A stretch of DNA of 39,393 nt, from assembly GCA_947598485.1 (NCBI GenBank), contig CANQFJ010000016.1:1-39393 (forward strand), in the 5' to 3' direction. The translations under genes were made by a program, and so were the position numbers. The notes under the pieces are model-generated. The model did not search any database. It had not been told where the DNA came from and saw nothing but the letters and a program-made list of their open reading frames with translations. Numbering within the stretch: position 1 is the stretch's first letter; the number at the start of each line of letters is the position of its first letter. The stretch comes from an uncultured Bacilli bacterium. Its GTDB lineage: Bacteria > Bacillota_I > Bacilli_A > RF39 > UBA660. Of this stretch, positions 19,360 through 28,202 are shown in pieces.

Positions 19360-19390
19360 ATAAAAACTACCTAGTTTTTCTAGATAGTTT
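19360..19390 (-). terminator. Terminator after the ABC exporter genes
   Basis: Minus-strand 11-bp stem AAACTATCTAG / CTAGGTAGTTT (one G-U pair) with a five-A loop and T-rich tail; the stem touches the stop codon at 19389. Confidence 0.8.
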
Positions 19391-21551
19391 ACTCAGTTAC
19401 TTTACTAAATTGAGAATTATAAAGTTCGGCGTAGAAACCATTTTTAGCAATTAATTCATCATGGCTTCCTTGTTCAACAATATTACCTTCCCTCATAACA
19501 AGAATTATGTCAGCATTTTTAATTGTTGATAATCTGTGGGCAATTATAAATGAAGTTCTACCTATGGTTAATTTGTCCATAGCCTTTTGAACTAATTCCT
19601 CAGTTCTAGTATCTACATTACTTGTAGCTTCATCAAGTATTAAGAATGGCGCATCTTCAATCATACCACGAGCGATAGTAAGAAGTTGTTTTTGACCATT
19701 TGATACAGACTCGCTATCATCAAGCTTAGCATTTAAACCACCAGGTAGAGTTTTAACATAATGATCTACACCCACGACTTTAAGAGCATTCCATATTTCT
19801 TCATCACTGATATCATCTCTATTAAACTTTATGTTTTCTCTAACGGTTCCATCAAATAACCAAGTATCTTGAAGAACCATAGTAAATAAACGATGGATGT
19901 TTTCCCTTTTTAACTCTTTAGTAGATATACCATCAATAATGATATCTCCTTCATCGATGTCATAGAATTTCATAAGTAGATTAACAAGTGTAGTTTTACC
20001 TGCTCCTGTAGGACCTACGATAGCAATTTTTTGGCCAGATTTAACATCTATACTAAAGTCTTTAATAATAGTTCTTGATTTATCATAACCAAACTTAACA
20101 TGTTTAAACTCGATATTACCTTTAGCGTCTTCTACTGCAAGTTTCTTATCTAAGGCATCTTCATTAGGCATTTCTTCTTCATCTAAGAATTCAAATACTC
20201 TTTCAGAGGCTGCAGCAGTCGCTTGAAGACCATTCATTCCTTGCGCAATTTGAGTAAGGGGACTCGTAAATAATCTAACATATATAATGAAAGCAATAAT
20301 AACTCCAAATTCAATGACATTATTAATTACGAGAATAGCTCCTACAATACAAACGGCTACAAAGCCAAAGTTACCAATAAAGCTCATCATCGAAGGCATA
20401 AGGCCTGATAAGAATTGACTCTTTTGATTACAATTATATAGATTTTTATTTAATCTATTAAATTCCTTATAAGCTGTTTCTTCACCATTATAAGCTTTAA
20501 CAATATTATGGCCAGAATATATCTCTTCAATATGGCCATTTAAGTTACCAAGTTCTTTTTGTTTTTGGTTGAAATACTTTTGGGATTTAGCAAGTATTAG
20601 TATCATACCTGCGAAGCCTATTACTGATGCCAAAATCGCGGTAATAGCCATAATACCATTTGTATAGAACATCATAATAACTGAACCAACAAATAAGGTA
20701 ATAGCACTAACTAAAGCTGCTAAACTATTATTTAAATGCATACTAATAGCATCAACATCATTAGTTACTCTTGATAAAACATCACCCATCTCATGAGTAT
20801 CGAAATATCTAAGAGGTAATTTATTAATTTTAATAGAAATATCTTTTCTTAATGTTTGAGCAAAGCGATTAGAGACAGTACTCAAAGCATAATGTTGAAT
20901 AAAAGAAAATAAAGCACTTATAAGATATAATGCTACTAAGAAAATAGCTAATTTTTTAATATAAGTTAAATCCATTTGGGGTTTAACAACATTATATACA
21001 CTCTTAGGCAAGCTATCAAACTTAGCAATAGCTTCTTCTTGGTTATCTATATTAATAGAACTTAATATCTTTATCGTACTAAGACTATCTTCTTTGCTTA
21101 TGGTAGTTCCATCAATGTTTACATCTTGAATAAGTTTAATAAATATTGAATCTGGTATTGATGATATTAGTGAAGTTTTTTCTTCATCAGAGGCAGCAGT
21201 CATACTAGCCATTACTTCTTGGAATTTAGCTTTATCATCATCACTTATATCGGTTGAAGTCATTATTTCAGGCATTGTCCTACCCATGTACTCTTGGTCT
21301 TCAAAGCCAGCCATAGCACCTTCCATTATTTCGGATAGTTTTTCCGTTTTAGGTACTAGCCCCTTTTGAATAGCCGTTGCTATATCAGATATTCTATTCG
21401 GAGCAACTAAGGAAATAATAGAGCCTAAGGCTGCTAAAAAGACGGAAGCAATAACAATATAATGCCATTTTTTCATACTTTTTAATACTCTTTTAATTGC
21501 TTTAGGGAAATCATTTGCTTTTTCCGCAGGCATTCTTCCTGGTCTAGGCAT
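19389..21551 (-). CDS. ABC exporter half-transporter, active-site subunit, with extracellular insert
   Basis: 720 residues, about 130 longer than a usual half exporter. TM1 (about 31-50) is separated from TM2 (about 198-218) by a hydrophilic Ser/Asp/Glu-rich segment that should be outside. The NBD has Walker A GPTGAGKT (513-520), signature SVSNGQ (615-620, degenerate), Walker B FLILDE (636-641, normal Glu) and H-switch H672. The start at 21551 has AGGAGG upstream and overlaps the partner's end by 8 bases. With its partner it forms a heterodimer of the BmrCD/LmrCD/TM287-288 kind, probably for drug or lipid export. Substrate unknown. Confidence 0.92.
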   Translation of the reverse strand: MPRPGRMPAEKANDFPKAIKRVLKSMKKWHYIVIASVFLAALGSIISLVAPNRISDIATAIQKGLVPKTEKLSEIMEGAMAGFEDQEYMGRTMPEIMTSTDISDDDKAKFQEVMASMTAASDEEKTSLISSIPDSIFIKLIQDVNIDGTTISKEDSLSTIKILSSINIDNQEEAIAKFDSLPKSVYNVVKPQMDLTYIKKLAIFLVALYLISALFSFIQHYALSTVSNRFAQTLRKDISIKINKLPLRYFDTHEMGDVLSRVTNDVDAISMHLNNSLAALVSAITLFVGSVIMMFYTNGIMAITAILASVIGFAGMILILAKSQKYFNQKQKELGNLNGHIEEIYSGHNIVKAYNGEETAYKEFNRLNKNLYNCNQKSQFLSGLMPSMMSFIGNFGFVAVCIVGAILVINNVIEFGVIIAFIIYVRLFTSPLTQIAQGMNGLQATAAASERVFEFLDEEEMPNEDALDKKLAVEDAKGNIEFKHVKFGYDKSRTIIKDFSIDVKSGQKIAIVGPTGAGKTTLVNLLMKFYDIDEGDIIIDGISTKELKRENIHRLFTMVLQDTWLFDGTVRENIKFNRDDISDEEIWNALKVVGVDHYVKTLPGGLNAKLDDSESVSNGQKQLLTIARGMIEDAPFLILDEATSNVDTRTEELVQKAMDKLTIGRTSFIIAHRLSTIKNADIILVMREGNIVEQGSHDELIAKNGFYAELYNSQFSKVTE

Positions 21552-23304
21552 TTTCTAATTCCTCCTTTGATAATTGTGATAAAGCTATTTCACGGTATAC
21601 CTCACAATTTTTTAATAATTCTTTATGAGTACCCATACCAACACATTTACCTTTATCTAATACAATAATTTTATCAGCATTAATAATGGTACCAATTCTT
21701 TGCGCTACTATCATATTAGTGGCATCTTTAGTATAACCTCTTAAAGCTTTTCTTAGCTCAGCATCAGTTTTAAAGTCTAGAGCAGAGAAAGTATCATCAA
21801 AGATATATATTTCTGGATTTCTTGCGATAGCTCTAGCGATAGAAAGTCTTTGTTTTTGACCACCCGAAACGTTAGTACCGCCCCTTGCGATATTAGCATC
21901 ATACTTGCCATCCATCTTTTCAACAAAGTCAGATGCTTGAGCGACATCAATAGCTTCTTTTACTTTATCTAAAGATATTTCTCCCTTACCATTATCACCA
22001 TAGGCAACATTTTCTTTAACACTAGCATTAAACATAAATGCTTTTTGCGAAACATATCCAAGTTTATTATGAAGGGTTGATAACTTATAATCTTTAACAT
22101 TAACTCCATCAACTAAAACTTCGCCATCAGTTGTATCATAAAATCTAGGCACTAAGTTAATTAAAGTAGATTTACCAGATCCGGTAGATCCAATAAAAGC
22201 AATAGTTTCTCCTTTATTTGCTTTAAAGGAAATATCTTTTAAAACATATTCATCAGCATCAGGATATTTGAATGAAACATTTTTAAATTCGACAACACCT
22301 TTTTCGGAAGTATCTTCATCAAAATCACCATCTTTAATAGTTAATTCTTCATCTAATACTTCATTAATTCTTTTGGCAGATATACTTGCTCTTGGTAAAA
22401 TCATAAATATCATAGCAAGCATTAAGAATGACATAACTACCTGCATACCATAACTAGTAAATACTACAACATTACTAAACATAGCTATCTTATCAGCCAT
22501 CATTGAACTTTCAATTAAGAAAGCTCCAATAAAATAGATACCTAAAGAAAGTGAATTCATAACAAGATTCATAATCGGATTCATAACGGCAAATACTCTT
22601 TGATTAAATAGTTGAGTATTAGTTAGATTATCATTAATCTCGGCAAATCTTTTTTCTTGGTAATCTTCAGCATTAAAGGCTCTTACAACTCTAATACCTG
22701 TTAAGTTTTCTCTAGTTACACCATTAACCTTATCAATAAGTTTTTGAACTTTAGAAAACCTTGGAATAACAATAACCATAACAGTACCTACAGTAGCAAG
22801 TAGTACTACAACACTGGCTCCTGTAAAAGCACTTAGCTCAACACTCTTATTAAGAATCTTAGAAACAGCCCATACTGCCATAATTGGTGCTTTAATAAGC
22901 ATTTGCATACCCATAGATATTAACATTTCCATTTGGGTAACATCGTTAGTAGTTCTAGTTATTAAACTACTTGTTTGGAATTTCTTTATCTCCGCAGTAC
23001 TAAAGTTTTCAACTTTATTAAATATCTTTTCTCTTATATTCATTGAGAAATCTGAAGATATAACTGAAGATAAATATCCTACACATACCGCAGAAACTAA
23101 GCTACCAAAAGCACATGCTAACATGTAAGCGCCTTCTTTTAAAATTTCACTTATCTGTGTACTTTCACTTTGAATTAAAGCCGTAATATTGCTCATATAA
23201 TCTGGCATTTTTAAATCAAGCCAAACTTGGAAAACAATAAGAGCTATGCAAATTAAAAGTTCAATATAATTTTTCGTTTTCAAATTTTTAAATAATTTAA
23301 ACAT
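21544..23304 (-). CDS. ABC exporter half-transporter, degenerate-site subunit
   Basis: 586 residues from the ATG at 23304, which has GGGAAGGAG upstream; ATGs as far as 23385 lack an SD and lie between the promoter and this start. It has six transmembrane helices (about 15-300), Walker A GSTGSGKS (372-379), signature NVSGGQ (478-483), Walker B IYIFDD (499-504; Asp in place of catalytic Glu) and Gln535 at the H-switch (AQRIGT). These two changes mark the subunit whose Walker motifs form the inactive site of heterodimeric exporters. The normal SGGQ signature completes the active site on the partner. Confidence 0.93.
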   Translation of the reverse strand: MFKLFKNLKTKNYIELLICIALIVFQVWLDLKMPDYMSNITALIQSESTQISEILKEGAYMLACAFGSLVSAVCVGYLSSVISSDFSMNIREKIFNKVENFSTAEIKKFQTSSLITRTTNDVTQMEMLISMGMQMLIKAPIMAVWAVSKILNKSVELSAFTGASVVVLLATVGTVMVIVIPRFSKVQKLIDKVNGVTRENLTGIRVVRAFNAEDYQEKRFAEINDNLTNTQLFNQRVFAVMNPIMNLVMNSLSLGIYFIGAFLIESSMMADKIAMFSNVVVFTSYGMQVVMSFLMLAMIFMILPRASISAKRINEVLDEELTIKDGDFDEDTSEKGVVEFKNVSFKYPDADEYVLKDISFKANKGETIAFIGSTGSGKSTLINLVPRFYDTTDGEVLVDGVNVKDYKLSTLHNKLGYVSQKAFMFNASVKENVAYGDNGKGEISLDKVKEAIDVAQASDFVEKMDGKYDANIARGGTNVSGGQKQRLSIARAIARNPEIYIFDDTFSALDFKTDAELRKALRGYTKDATNMIVAQRIGTIINADKIIVLDKGKCVGMGTHKELLKNCEVYREIALSQLSKEELENA

Positions 23305-23353
23305 TTTATCTCCTTCCCAATAATTTATTACTATGTAAAAAGACAACATTTTA

Positions 23354-23382
23354 ATACTACAATGAATAAAATTAATTGTCAA
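23354..23382 (-). promoter_or_regulatory. Promoter of the ABC exporter operon
   Basis: TTGACA at 23377-23382, a 17-base spacer, and TAGTAT at 23354-23359. It faces away from the acyltransferase promoter. Confidence 0.75.
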
Positions 23383-23416
23383 CAAACTTCACCTAATTTT
23401 CGGATTACTCAAGTTA

Positions 23417-23425
23417 TGGTATAAT
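23417..23425 (+). promoter_or_regulatory. Extended -10 promoter of the acyltransferase gene
   Basis: TGGTATAAT, with TATAAT at 23420-23425 and only TTTTCG at the -35 distance. The start would be about 23432, one or two bases before the ATG, so the mRNA is leaderless or nearly so. Confidence 0.6.
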
Positions 23426-23433
23426 ACCCTTAG

Positions 23434-24186
23434 ATGTTTATGAAAAAAATATATTACTTTGATAGTTATGAAGATGACGTTGTACAAAGCAAAAATCAAG
23501 ACTATAAATTAAAAGATAATTATAAATGGATTCATAAAAACATTTTTTATCGTTTTTTCTCTTGGATTATTTACTACCTTTTTATGCTCGTTAGTTTAGT
23601 ATATTGCAAGTTAATATTAAAGGTTACTGTTAAAAATAAAAAAGTATTAAAAAAGGCCAAAAACTTTTTTGTATACGCCAATCATACCCAAGAACTTGAC
23701 GATGTTTTTAACCCTTTGCTTATCCTATTTCCTAAAAGGCCATATGCTGTATGCTCTGCTGCTAACTTAGGAATACCCGTTTTAGGTAAAGTTTTACCAA
23801 TGCTCGGAGGAATTGTTATTCCTGATGATATTCATAGTATGATGAAGTTTAATGATGCTGTTAGTTATTATGCGAGAAAGCATCCCATCGTAATATATCC
23901 TGAGGCTCATCTATGGCCATATTACACTGATATAAGACCTTTTGGTAATGCCTCATTTACTTACCCTGTAAAGCTTAATCTTCCTTGTTTTACATTTACT
24001 ACTACTTATCAAAAAGGTAAAAAAAAGCCTAAGATAACTATATATATTGATGGACCATACTATCCAAATAACGATATTCCTTTAAAAGATGCCAGAAATG
24101 AATTACATGATAAGATATATAAGCAAATGAAGGAAAGAAGTAAAAATAGTAACTTTGAATTTATTACATACAAAAAGAGTATCTAA
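23434..24186 (+). CDS. PlsC-like acyltransferase, variant motif III
   Basis: 250 residues. An N-terminal hydrophobic helix (about 35-65) precedes an acyltransferase domain with motif I NHTQELDD (H-x4-D) and a YPEAHLWPYYTDIRP block where PlsC enzymes have FPEGTR. The GTR is replaced, so this is not a standard 1-acyl-glycerol-3-phosphate acyltransferase. The protein at 26274-27140 has the same unusual block. It probably moves an acyl chain to a phospholipid or glycolipid at the inner membrane face. The start is 23434 or the ATG two codons later; no SD is seen. It is divergent from the ABC exporter and convergent with aspS. Confidence 0.82.
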   Translation: MFMKKIYYFDSYEDDVVQSKNQDYKLKDNYKWIHKNIFYRFFSWIIYYLFMLVSLVYCKLILKVTVKNKKVLKKAKNFFVYANHTQELDDVFNPLLILFPKRPYAVCSAANLGIPVLGKVLPMLGGIVIPDDIHSMMKFNDAVSYYARKHPIVIYPEAHLWPYYTDIRPFGNASFTYPVKLNLPCFTFTTTYQKGKKKPKITIYIDGPYYPNNDIPLKDARNELHDKIYKQMKERSKNSNFEFITYKKSI

Positions 24187-24198
24187 GTTCTCTTTTTT
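24172..24198 (+). terminator. Bidirectional terminator between acyltransferase gene and aspS
   Basis: AAAAAGAG / CTCTTTTT stem (24172-24179 and 24190-24197) with a ten-base loop. T-runs on both strands let it serve the convergent genes; it contains the acyltransferase stop codon. Confidence 0.6.
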
Positions 24199-25951
24199 AG
24201 TCATCAGTTTGAATAGCAAGGCCAAGTTCATCTAATTGTTCATCGGATAGCACGTTAGGAGATCCCATCATCAAATCTTGACCACTAGCACTGGTTGGGA
24301 ATGCTTGAACTTCTCTTAAGTTTGGTTCATCTAAAAGAAGCATTAAGATTCTATCAATTCCCGGAGCCATTCCACCATGAGGAGGGCAACCATATTCAAA
24401 GGCTGTAATAATAGATTTAAACTTTTCTTTAACCTCCTGTCTAGTATAACCTACGATTTCAAAACCTTTGATAAGACTTTCAACATCATTATTTCTAATA
24501 GCTCCTGAAGCCATCTCATTACCATTACATACAAAGTCATATTGATAAGCTAGTATTTCCTCAGGATTTTTTTCTTCATAATCCTTTATACCACCATGAG
24601 GCATACTAAAAGGGTTATGACAAAATTCTAATTTTCTGGTCTTTTCATTATATTCAAACATTGGGAAATCATTAATAATGCATAATTCTAAACGATCTTT
24701 ATCAATAAGGTTACACTTGTTTCCAAGTTCTATTCTAATTAAGCCGGCATACTTTTGAGCTACTTTTTTATCTCTATTAGCGATAAAGAACATTACGGAA
24801 TCGGCCTTCATATCAAACTTTTTAATTAAGTCATCTCGCTCTTTATCAGTTAAAAACTTATCAATAGGGCCTTTTAAAGAACCATCTTCCATTAAAGTTA
24901 CATAACCAATTCCTGGCATTCCTATACTTGAGGCATAATCAACGATTTCATTGAACCAAGAGTTAGAGTTTTTACCAATATTATCTACAACTATTACTTT
25001 TATACAAGAATTTTTAAATGGCCCAAAGGTTGTATCTTTTAATACTTCACTAGCATCTTTAATAATCAATGGGTTTCTTAAATCCGGTTTATCTGTTCCA
25101 TAATCTTCCATGGCGTCTTTATAGGCAATTCTTCTAAAAGGTCGAGGTGATACTTTCTTATCTGAGAATTTAGTAAATGTATCATAAAAGATTGCTTCTC
25201 CTATACTAATAACATCTTCTTCGGTTACAAAACTCATTTCTAAATCTAGTTGATAAAACTCTAAAGTTCTATCTGCTCTAGCATCTTCATCTCTAAAGCA
25301 TGGAGCTATTTGAAAATATTTCTCTACTCCTCCGACCATCAATAGTTCTTTATATATCTGAGGAGCCTGAGGAAGAGCATAAAACTTACCCTTAAATAAT
25401 CTAGATGGAACAACAAAATCTCTTGCTCCCTCGGGACTTGAGGCTGTCAAAATGGGTGTTTGAACTTCCATAAAACCTAAATCATACATTTTGTTCCTTA
25501 AGAAATGTAATACTTGAGATCTTAGTTCTAAATTGCTTTTAACTTTCTTATTACGCATATCTAAATAGCGATATTTAAGTCTTACATCTTCTTTAGTATT
25601 TTTAGAGTTTATAATTTCAAAAGGTAACTCACTTTTAGATTTACCTAATAATTCTAAAGTATCTACAAGTAGCTCTATTTCACCAGTTTTAATCTTGGGG
25701 TTATAAGTTTCCTCATCTCTTTTTCTAATTATGCCACTTACTTTAATGACGCTTTCCTTACTTAAACCTTTAAAGATACTATCATCGTTACTTACTACTT
25801 GTAATACTTCAGTGTTATCTCTTAAATCTAAGAAAAGGACACCACCATGGTCTCTTATTGTTTCAATCCAGCCAGAGACTGTAACTGTTTCACCCACTTT
25901 AGAGATATCTAAATCTTTGCAATAGTGAGTGTGATAAATGTTTTCTTTCAT
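24197..25951 (-). CDS. aspS: Aspartyl-tRNA synthetase, probably non-discriminating (Asp/Asn)
   Basis: 584 residues, bacterial-type AspRS: OB-fold anticodon domain (about 1-110), class II motif 2 FRDEDARADRTLEF, a GAD insertion (about 290-410), and motif 3 GMAPGIDRILMLLL. It attaches Asp to tRNA-Asp. In the anticodon domain the segment IRDHGG carries His35. Non-discriminating bacterial enzymes such as the P. aeruginosa one have His there, and discriminating ones such as E. coli have Leu. With the Asn-codon T-box upstream this suggests it also charges tRNA-Asn with Asp for GatCAB. That is an inference. GGAAGGAT precedes the ATG. Confidence 0.96.
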   Translation of the reverse strand: MKENIYHTHYCKDLDISKVGETVTVSGWIETIRDHGGVLFLDLRDNTEVLQVVSNDDSIFKGLSKESVIKVSGIIRKRDEETYNPKIKTGEIELLVDTLELLGKSKSELPFEIINSKNTKEDVRLKYRYLDMRNKKVKSNLELRSQVLHFLRNKMYDLGFMEVQTPILTASSPEGARDFVVPSRLFKGKFYALPQAPQIYKELLMVGGVEKYFQIAPCFRDEDARADRTLEFYQLDLEMSFVTEEDVISIGEAIFYDTFTKFSDKKVSPRPFRRIAYKDAMEDYGTDKPDLRNPLIIKDASEVLKDTTFGPFKNSCIKVIVVDNIGKNSNSWFNEIVDYASSIGMPGIGYVTLMEDGSLKGPIDKFLTDKERDDLIKKFDMKADSVMFFIANRDKKVAQKYAGLIRIELGNKCNLIDKDRLELCIINDFPMFEYNEKTRKLEFCHNPFSMPHGGIKDYEEKNPEEILAYQYDFVCNGNEMASGAIRNNDVESLIKGFEIVGYTRQEVKEKFKSIITAFEYGCPPHGGMAPGIDRILMLLLDEPNLREVQAFPTSASGQDLMMGSPNVLSDEQLDELGLAIQTDD

Positions 25952-25965
25952 AAATCCTTCCTAAC

Positions 25966-26006
25966 ATAAAAACCCGTACCATCCTATATAAGGACGAATA
26001 CGGGTT
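25966..26006 (-). terminator. T-box attenuator hairpin before aspS
   Basis: AACCCGTA / TACGGGTT stem (25971-25978 and 25999-26006) with an inner TCCT/AGGA pair and a T-run at 25968-25972 on the minus strand; the 5' arm begins right after the T-box sequence and is exclusive with the antiterminator. Confidence 0.9.
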
Positions 26007-26240
26007 CGTGGTGCCACCTTACTTTATTACTAAGTTATTAACTTTATTTTAGTAATCTCTTTTCTGCTCAATCAAGCATAGCAACATGATAACGGGTTGC
26101 TTTCCGAATTAGTCTACTAAGAAAAAATCTTTTCGGTAATTAGCTCCAGGGTGTTCTTTCACAAAATATTTATAACTAGTTCTCACTATACCTAGCTCAC
26201 TTATATAAATAATAATGTTACTTTTCCCTTTCAAAGCACT
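25966..26240 (-). promoter_or_regulatory. T-box riboswitch leader of aspS, Asn specifier
   Basis: The leader has AAGGTGGCACCACG (26007-26020), the T-box element that pairs with the uncharged tRNA acceptor end, followed by the terminator. Stem I has a base helix with AGGG and GCTTT pairing with CCCTGGAGC. Its 3' loop reads GAAAG-AAC-A directly before CCC. The layout GAAAG-codon-A-helix matches the B. subtilis glyQS leader (GAAAGGCA, specifier GGC), so the specifier is AAC, Asn. No GAC or GAT occurs in Stem I. Uncharged tRNA-Asn should thus raise aspS expression. Confidence 0.88.
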
Positions 26241-26243
26241 TTC

Positions 26244-26272
26244 ATTTTATCATTATATGAAAGGCTTGTCAA
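26244..26272 (-). promoter_or_regulatory. Promoter of the T-box aspS transcript
   Basis: TTGACA at 26267-26272, 17-base spacer, TAAAAT at 26244-26249. The -35 lies directly after the stop codon of the upstream acyltransferase gene. Confidence 0.8.
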
Positions 26273-26273
26273 A

Positions 26274-27140
26274 TTATTCGCCTGCTATAAAGCCGGCAAT
26301 ATCATCATAAGAAAAATCATAAGAAAGTTTTTTATTATAAGCCTTTTCATAAGCTTCTTTCTTTTGATTATAATCAGTATCGGCCATAATAATACTATTT
26401 TCTTTTATACTTTTACTACTATCAGGATAAATAGTTTTTAAGATGTGGACAGTTTGTTTAGTGTTTAAGAATTCGTCATTATCTTTCGTATCTAAATTAT
26501 CAATTTGGACAAATAAAGATATAACTGGCACATTTAATTGACTAGCAAATTGGTAAGCTCCTCTTTTACAAGGTCTAGGTTTCTTGTAATTAAACCACAT
26601 TTCTTCTTCTGGATATATCAGAATAATATTGCCTTCATCTAATACTTTCTTTATTTCAGGAATAAATGTTTTTAAGATATAATTAGGTTTCTTAGTTATA
26701 GGTATTGTATTAGCGTAGTTCATAATTAAGCCTAGTTCTCCGGGCATAGCTAAGTTTGTTTCTTCAATAACTATATATAACTTTTTATGAAGAATTTCCT
26801 CGACTACTTTACGAATATTATAACTATCTAAAGGATTAAAATGATTACAAGTGATAATCGCCCCTTTTGATAAATCTAGATCCCGAAGATTATCTTCACC
26901 AACTACATTTATACTATTCAGAATATCTTTACCTGTTTTATATATTCCTTTTAAAACCGCTTTGTTTTTAAGCTTATAAGATAAAGATTTTTTTTGTTTA
27001 TAAAATCTATTTAAGTATTCATCAATTTGTTCATCGGTAAGAACAGCATCATTAACTTCAACTTTTTTATTATATTCTTTATCTTCGATATTCTTCTTAA
27101 TGTTACTTATTACTTCTTTTTTAGACCCACCTATAATCAT
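26274..27140 (-). CDS. PlsC-like acyltransferase, second paralog
   Basis: 288 residues. The acyltransferase core holds NHFNPLD (H-x4-D, motif I) and IYPEEEMWFNYKKPRPCKRGAY in place of the usual FPEGTR block. Both this and the 23434-24186 protein keep the Tyr-Pro-Glu, a Trp three or four residues later, an Arg-Pro and then NLPC/NVPV. Residues about 1-75 are a charged N-terminal extension with no strong membrane helix. It follows a GT8 gene by eight bases and is the last gene of the acyl-ligase operon. AGGTGAG precedes the ATG. Its acceptor is unknown; the context suggests a glycolipid or envelope polymer. Confidence 0.82.
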   Translation of the reverse strand: MIIGGSKKEVISNIKKNIEDKEYNKKVEVNDAVLTDEQIDEYLNRFYKQKKSLSYKLKNKAVLKGIYKTGKDILNSINVVGEDNLRDLDLSKGAIITCNHFNPLDSYNIRKVVEEILHKKLYIVIEETNLAMPGELGLIMNYANTIPITKKPNYILKTFIPEIKKVLDEGNIILIYPEEEMWFNYKKPRPCKRGAYQFASQLNVPVISLFVQIDNLDTKDNDEFLNTKQTVHILKTIYPDSSKSIKENSIIMADTDYNQKKEAYEKAYNKKLSYDFSYDDIAGFIAGE

Positions 27141-27148
27141 ATACTCAC

Positions 27149-28108
27149 CTAAATTCTTTTTTCTTTACCGCTTTCAAATACTTTTTTAAATGTTACTTCA
27201 TTGTGGGTTATTTCTTCTGCACGAGAAACTAGGCTGGCAAAAGTTGCATCATCTTCCGCTTTATCTTTGTCCGTAAAATTATCTCTTTCTCTTTCGATTT
27301 CTTCTTTAAATAAAGATTTATTAGCATATTCCCAGAAATAATTAGCATATTCAACATTAGGATAATGCCATGCTTTAGAAAACAAATTAAAATGAACTAT
27401 TTTAGGATTATCAAATACTAATTTACCACCCGTAGGCATGGCGTCCCATTCATTAGGAAGAGGAAGTATTTTGCCATAGGCCATCGCATTAATATAGTCT
27501 TGATCTGGGCAAACAGTATCAAAATGATATTTATTTAATAAATATAAGAAATGACTTTGAAAATCAACTTCTCTTAGCTTTTTCATATTCATTAAAAGAA
27601 CACCTGAGTTAATATACTTATCGACAGTAACTCCGGCATTTTCCTTAAAATATTCACATAATATGGCATTATCTTGACAAGATATATCATTACATCCCCC
27701 GAATAAATTATCTTTTAGATCATAGTTATAAAGTTCAGATATATCACCAACAACACAAGTATCACTATCGATATAAATAGCTTTATCATACTCTTTAAAC
27801 ATAAAAGGGATAAAGATTCTAAAATAAATAGTTAATGATTTAAAGAAATCATTTTTTAAAAGACTTTGTTTACTATCTATTATACTTTTAAAACCATCTT
27901 TCATTTCCGTAAAAACAATTTCAGCATAAGATGTTTCTAAAGATTTTAATTTTGCTTTATTTTCTTCGCTCAAAGATTCGTATACGACATGAATAATATA
28001 TTCATTATTAGGATTAGCATTTTCTATTAAAGAAGCAATAGCAACGCTTAAAAAGCATGCATAATTATTATCAATAGCGAAAAATATTGGTATTTTAACT
28101 TTGTTCAT
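27149..28108 (-). CDS. Family 8 glycosyltransferase, first copy
   Basis: 319 residues. IPIFFAIDNNYACFLSVAIASLIENA at the N-terminus and AIYIDSDTCVVGDISELYNYDL (DxD motif DSD) are GT8 marks, with KYINSGVLLMNMKKLRE and the DQDYINAMAYGKILPLP block. GT8 enzymes move galactose or glucose from a UDP-sugar with retention. The C-terminal extension after residue 260 is charged and has no recognised domain. The SD AAGGAGAA is strong. It follows the second GT8 gene after a 94-base gap. Confidence 0.92.
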   Translation of the reverse strand: MNKVKIPIFFAIDNNYACFLSVAIASLIENANPNNEYIIHVVYESLSEENKAKLKSLETSYAEIVFTEMKDGFKSIIDSKQSLLKNDFFKSLTIYFRIFIPFMFKEYDKAIYIDSDTCVVGDISELYNYDLKDNLFGGCNDISCQDNAILCEYFKENAGVTVDKYINSGVLLMNMKKLREVDFQSHFLYLLNKYHFDTVCPDQDYINAMAYGKILPLPNEWDAMPTGGKLVFDNPKIVHFNLFSKAWHYPNVEYANYFWEYANKSLFKEEIERERDNFTDKDKAEDDATFASLVSRAEEITHNEVTFKKVFESGKEKRI

Positions 28109-28202
28109 TTCATTCTCCTTAATATAATTGTTGAAAAGACAATAATTATATATAATAGTGTAACACGCAGAGCTATTTTAGCCAAACGAAACCCTATTAT
28201 CT

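Noticed and set aside
28109-28202. Possible promoter or hairpin between the two GT8 genes
   Set aside because: TATAAT-like sequence without a credible -35, and the TTGT/ACAA stem is too short.
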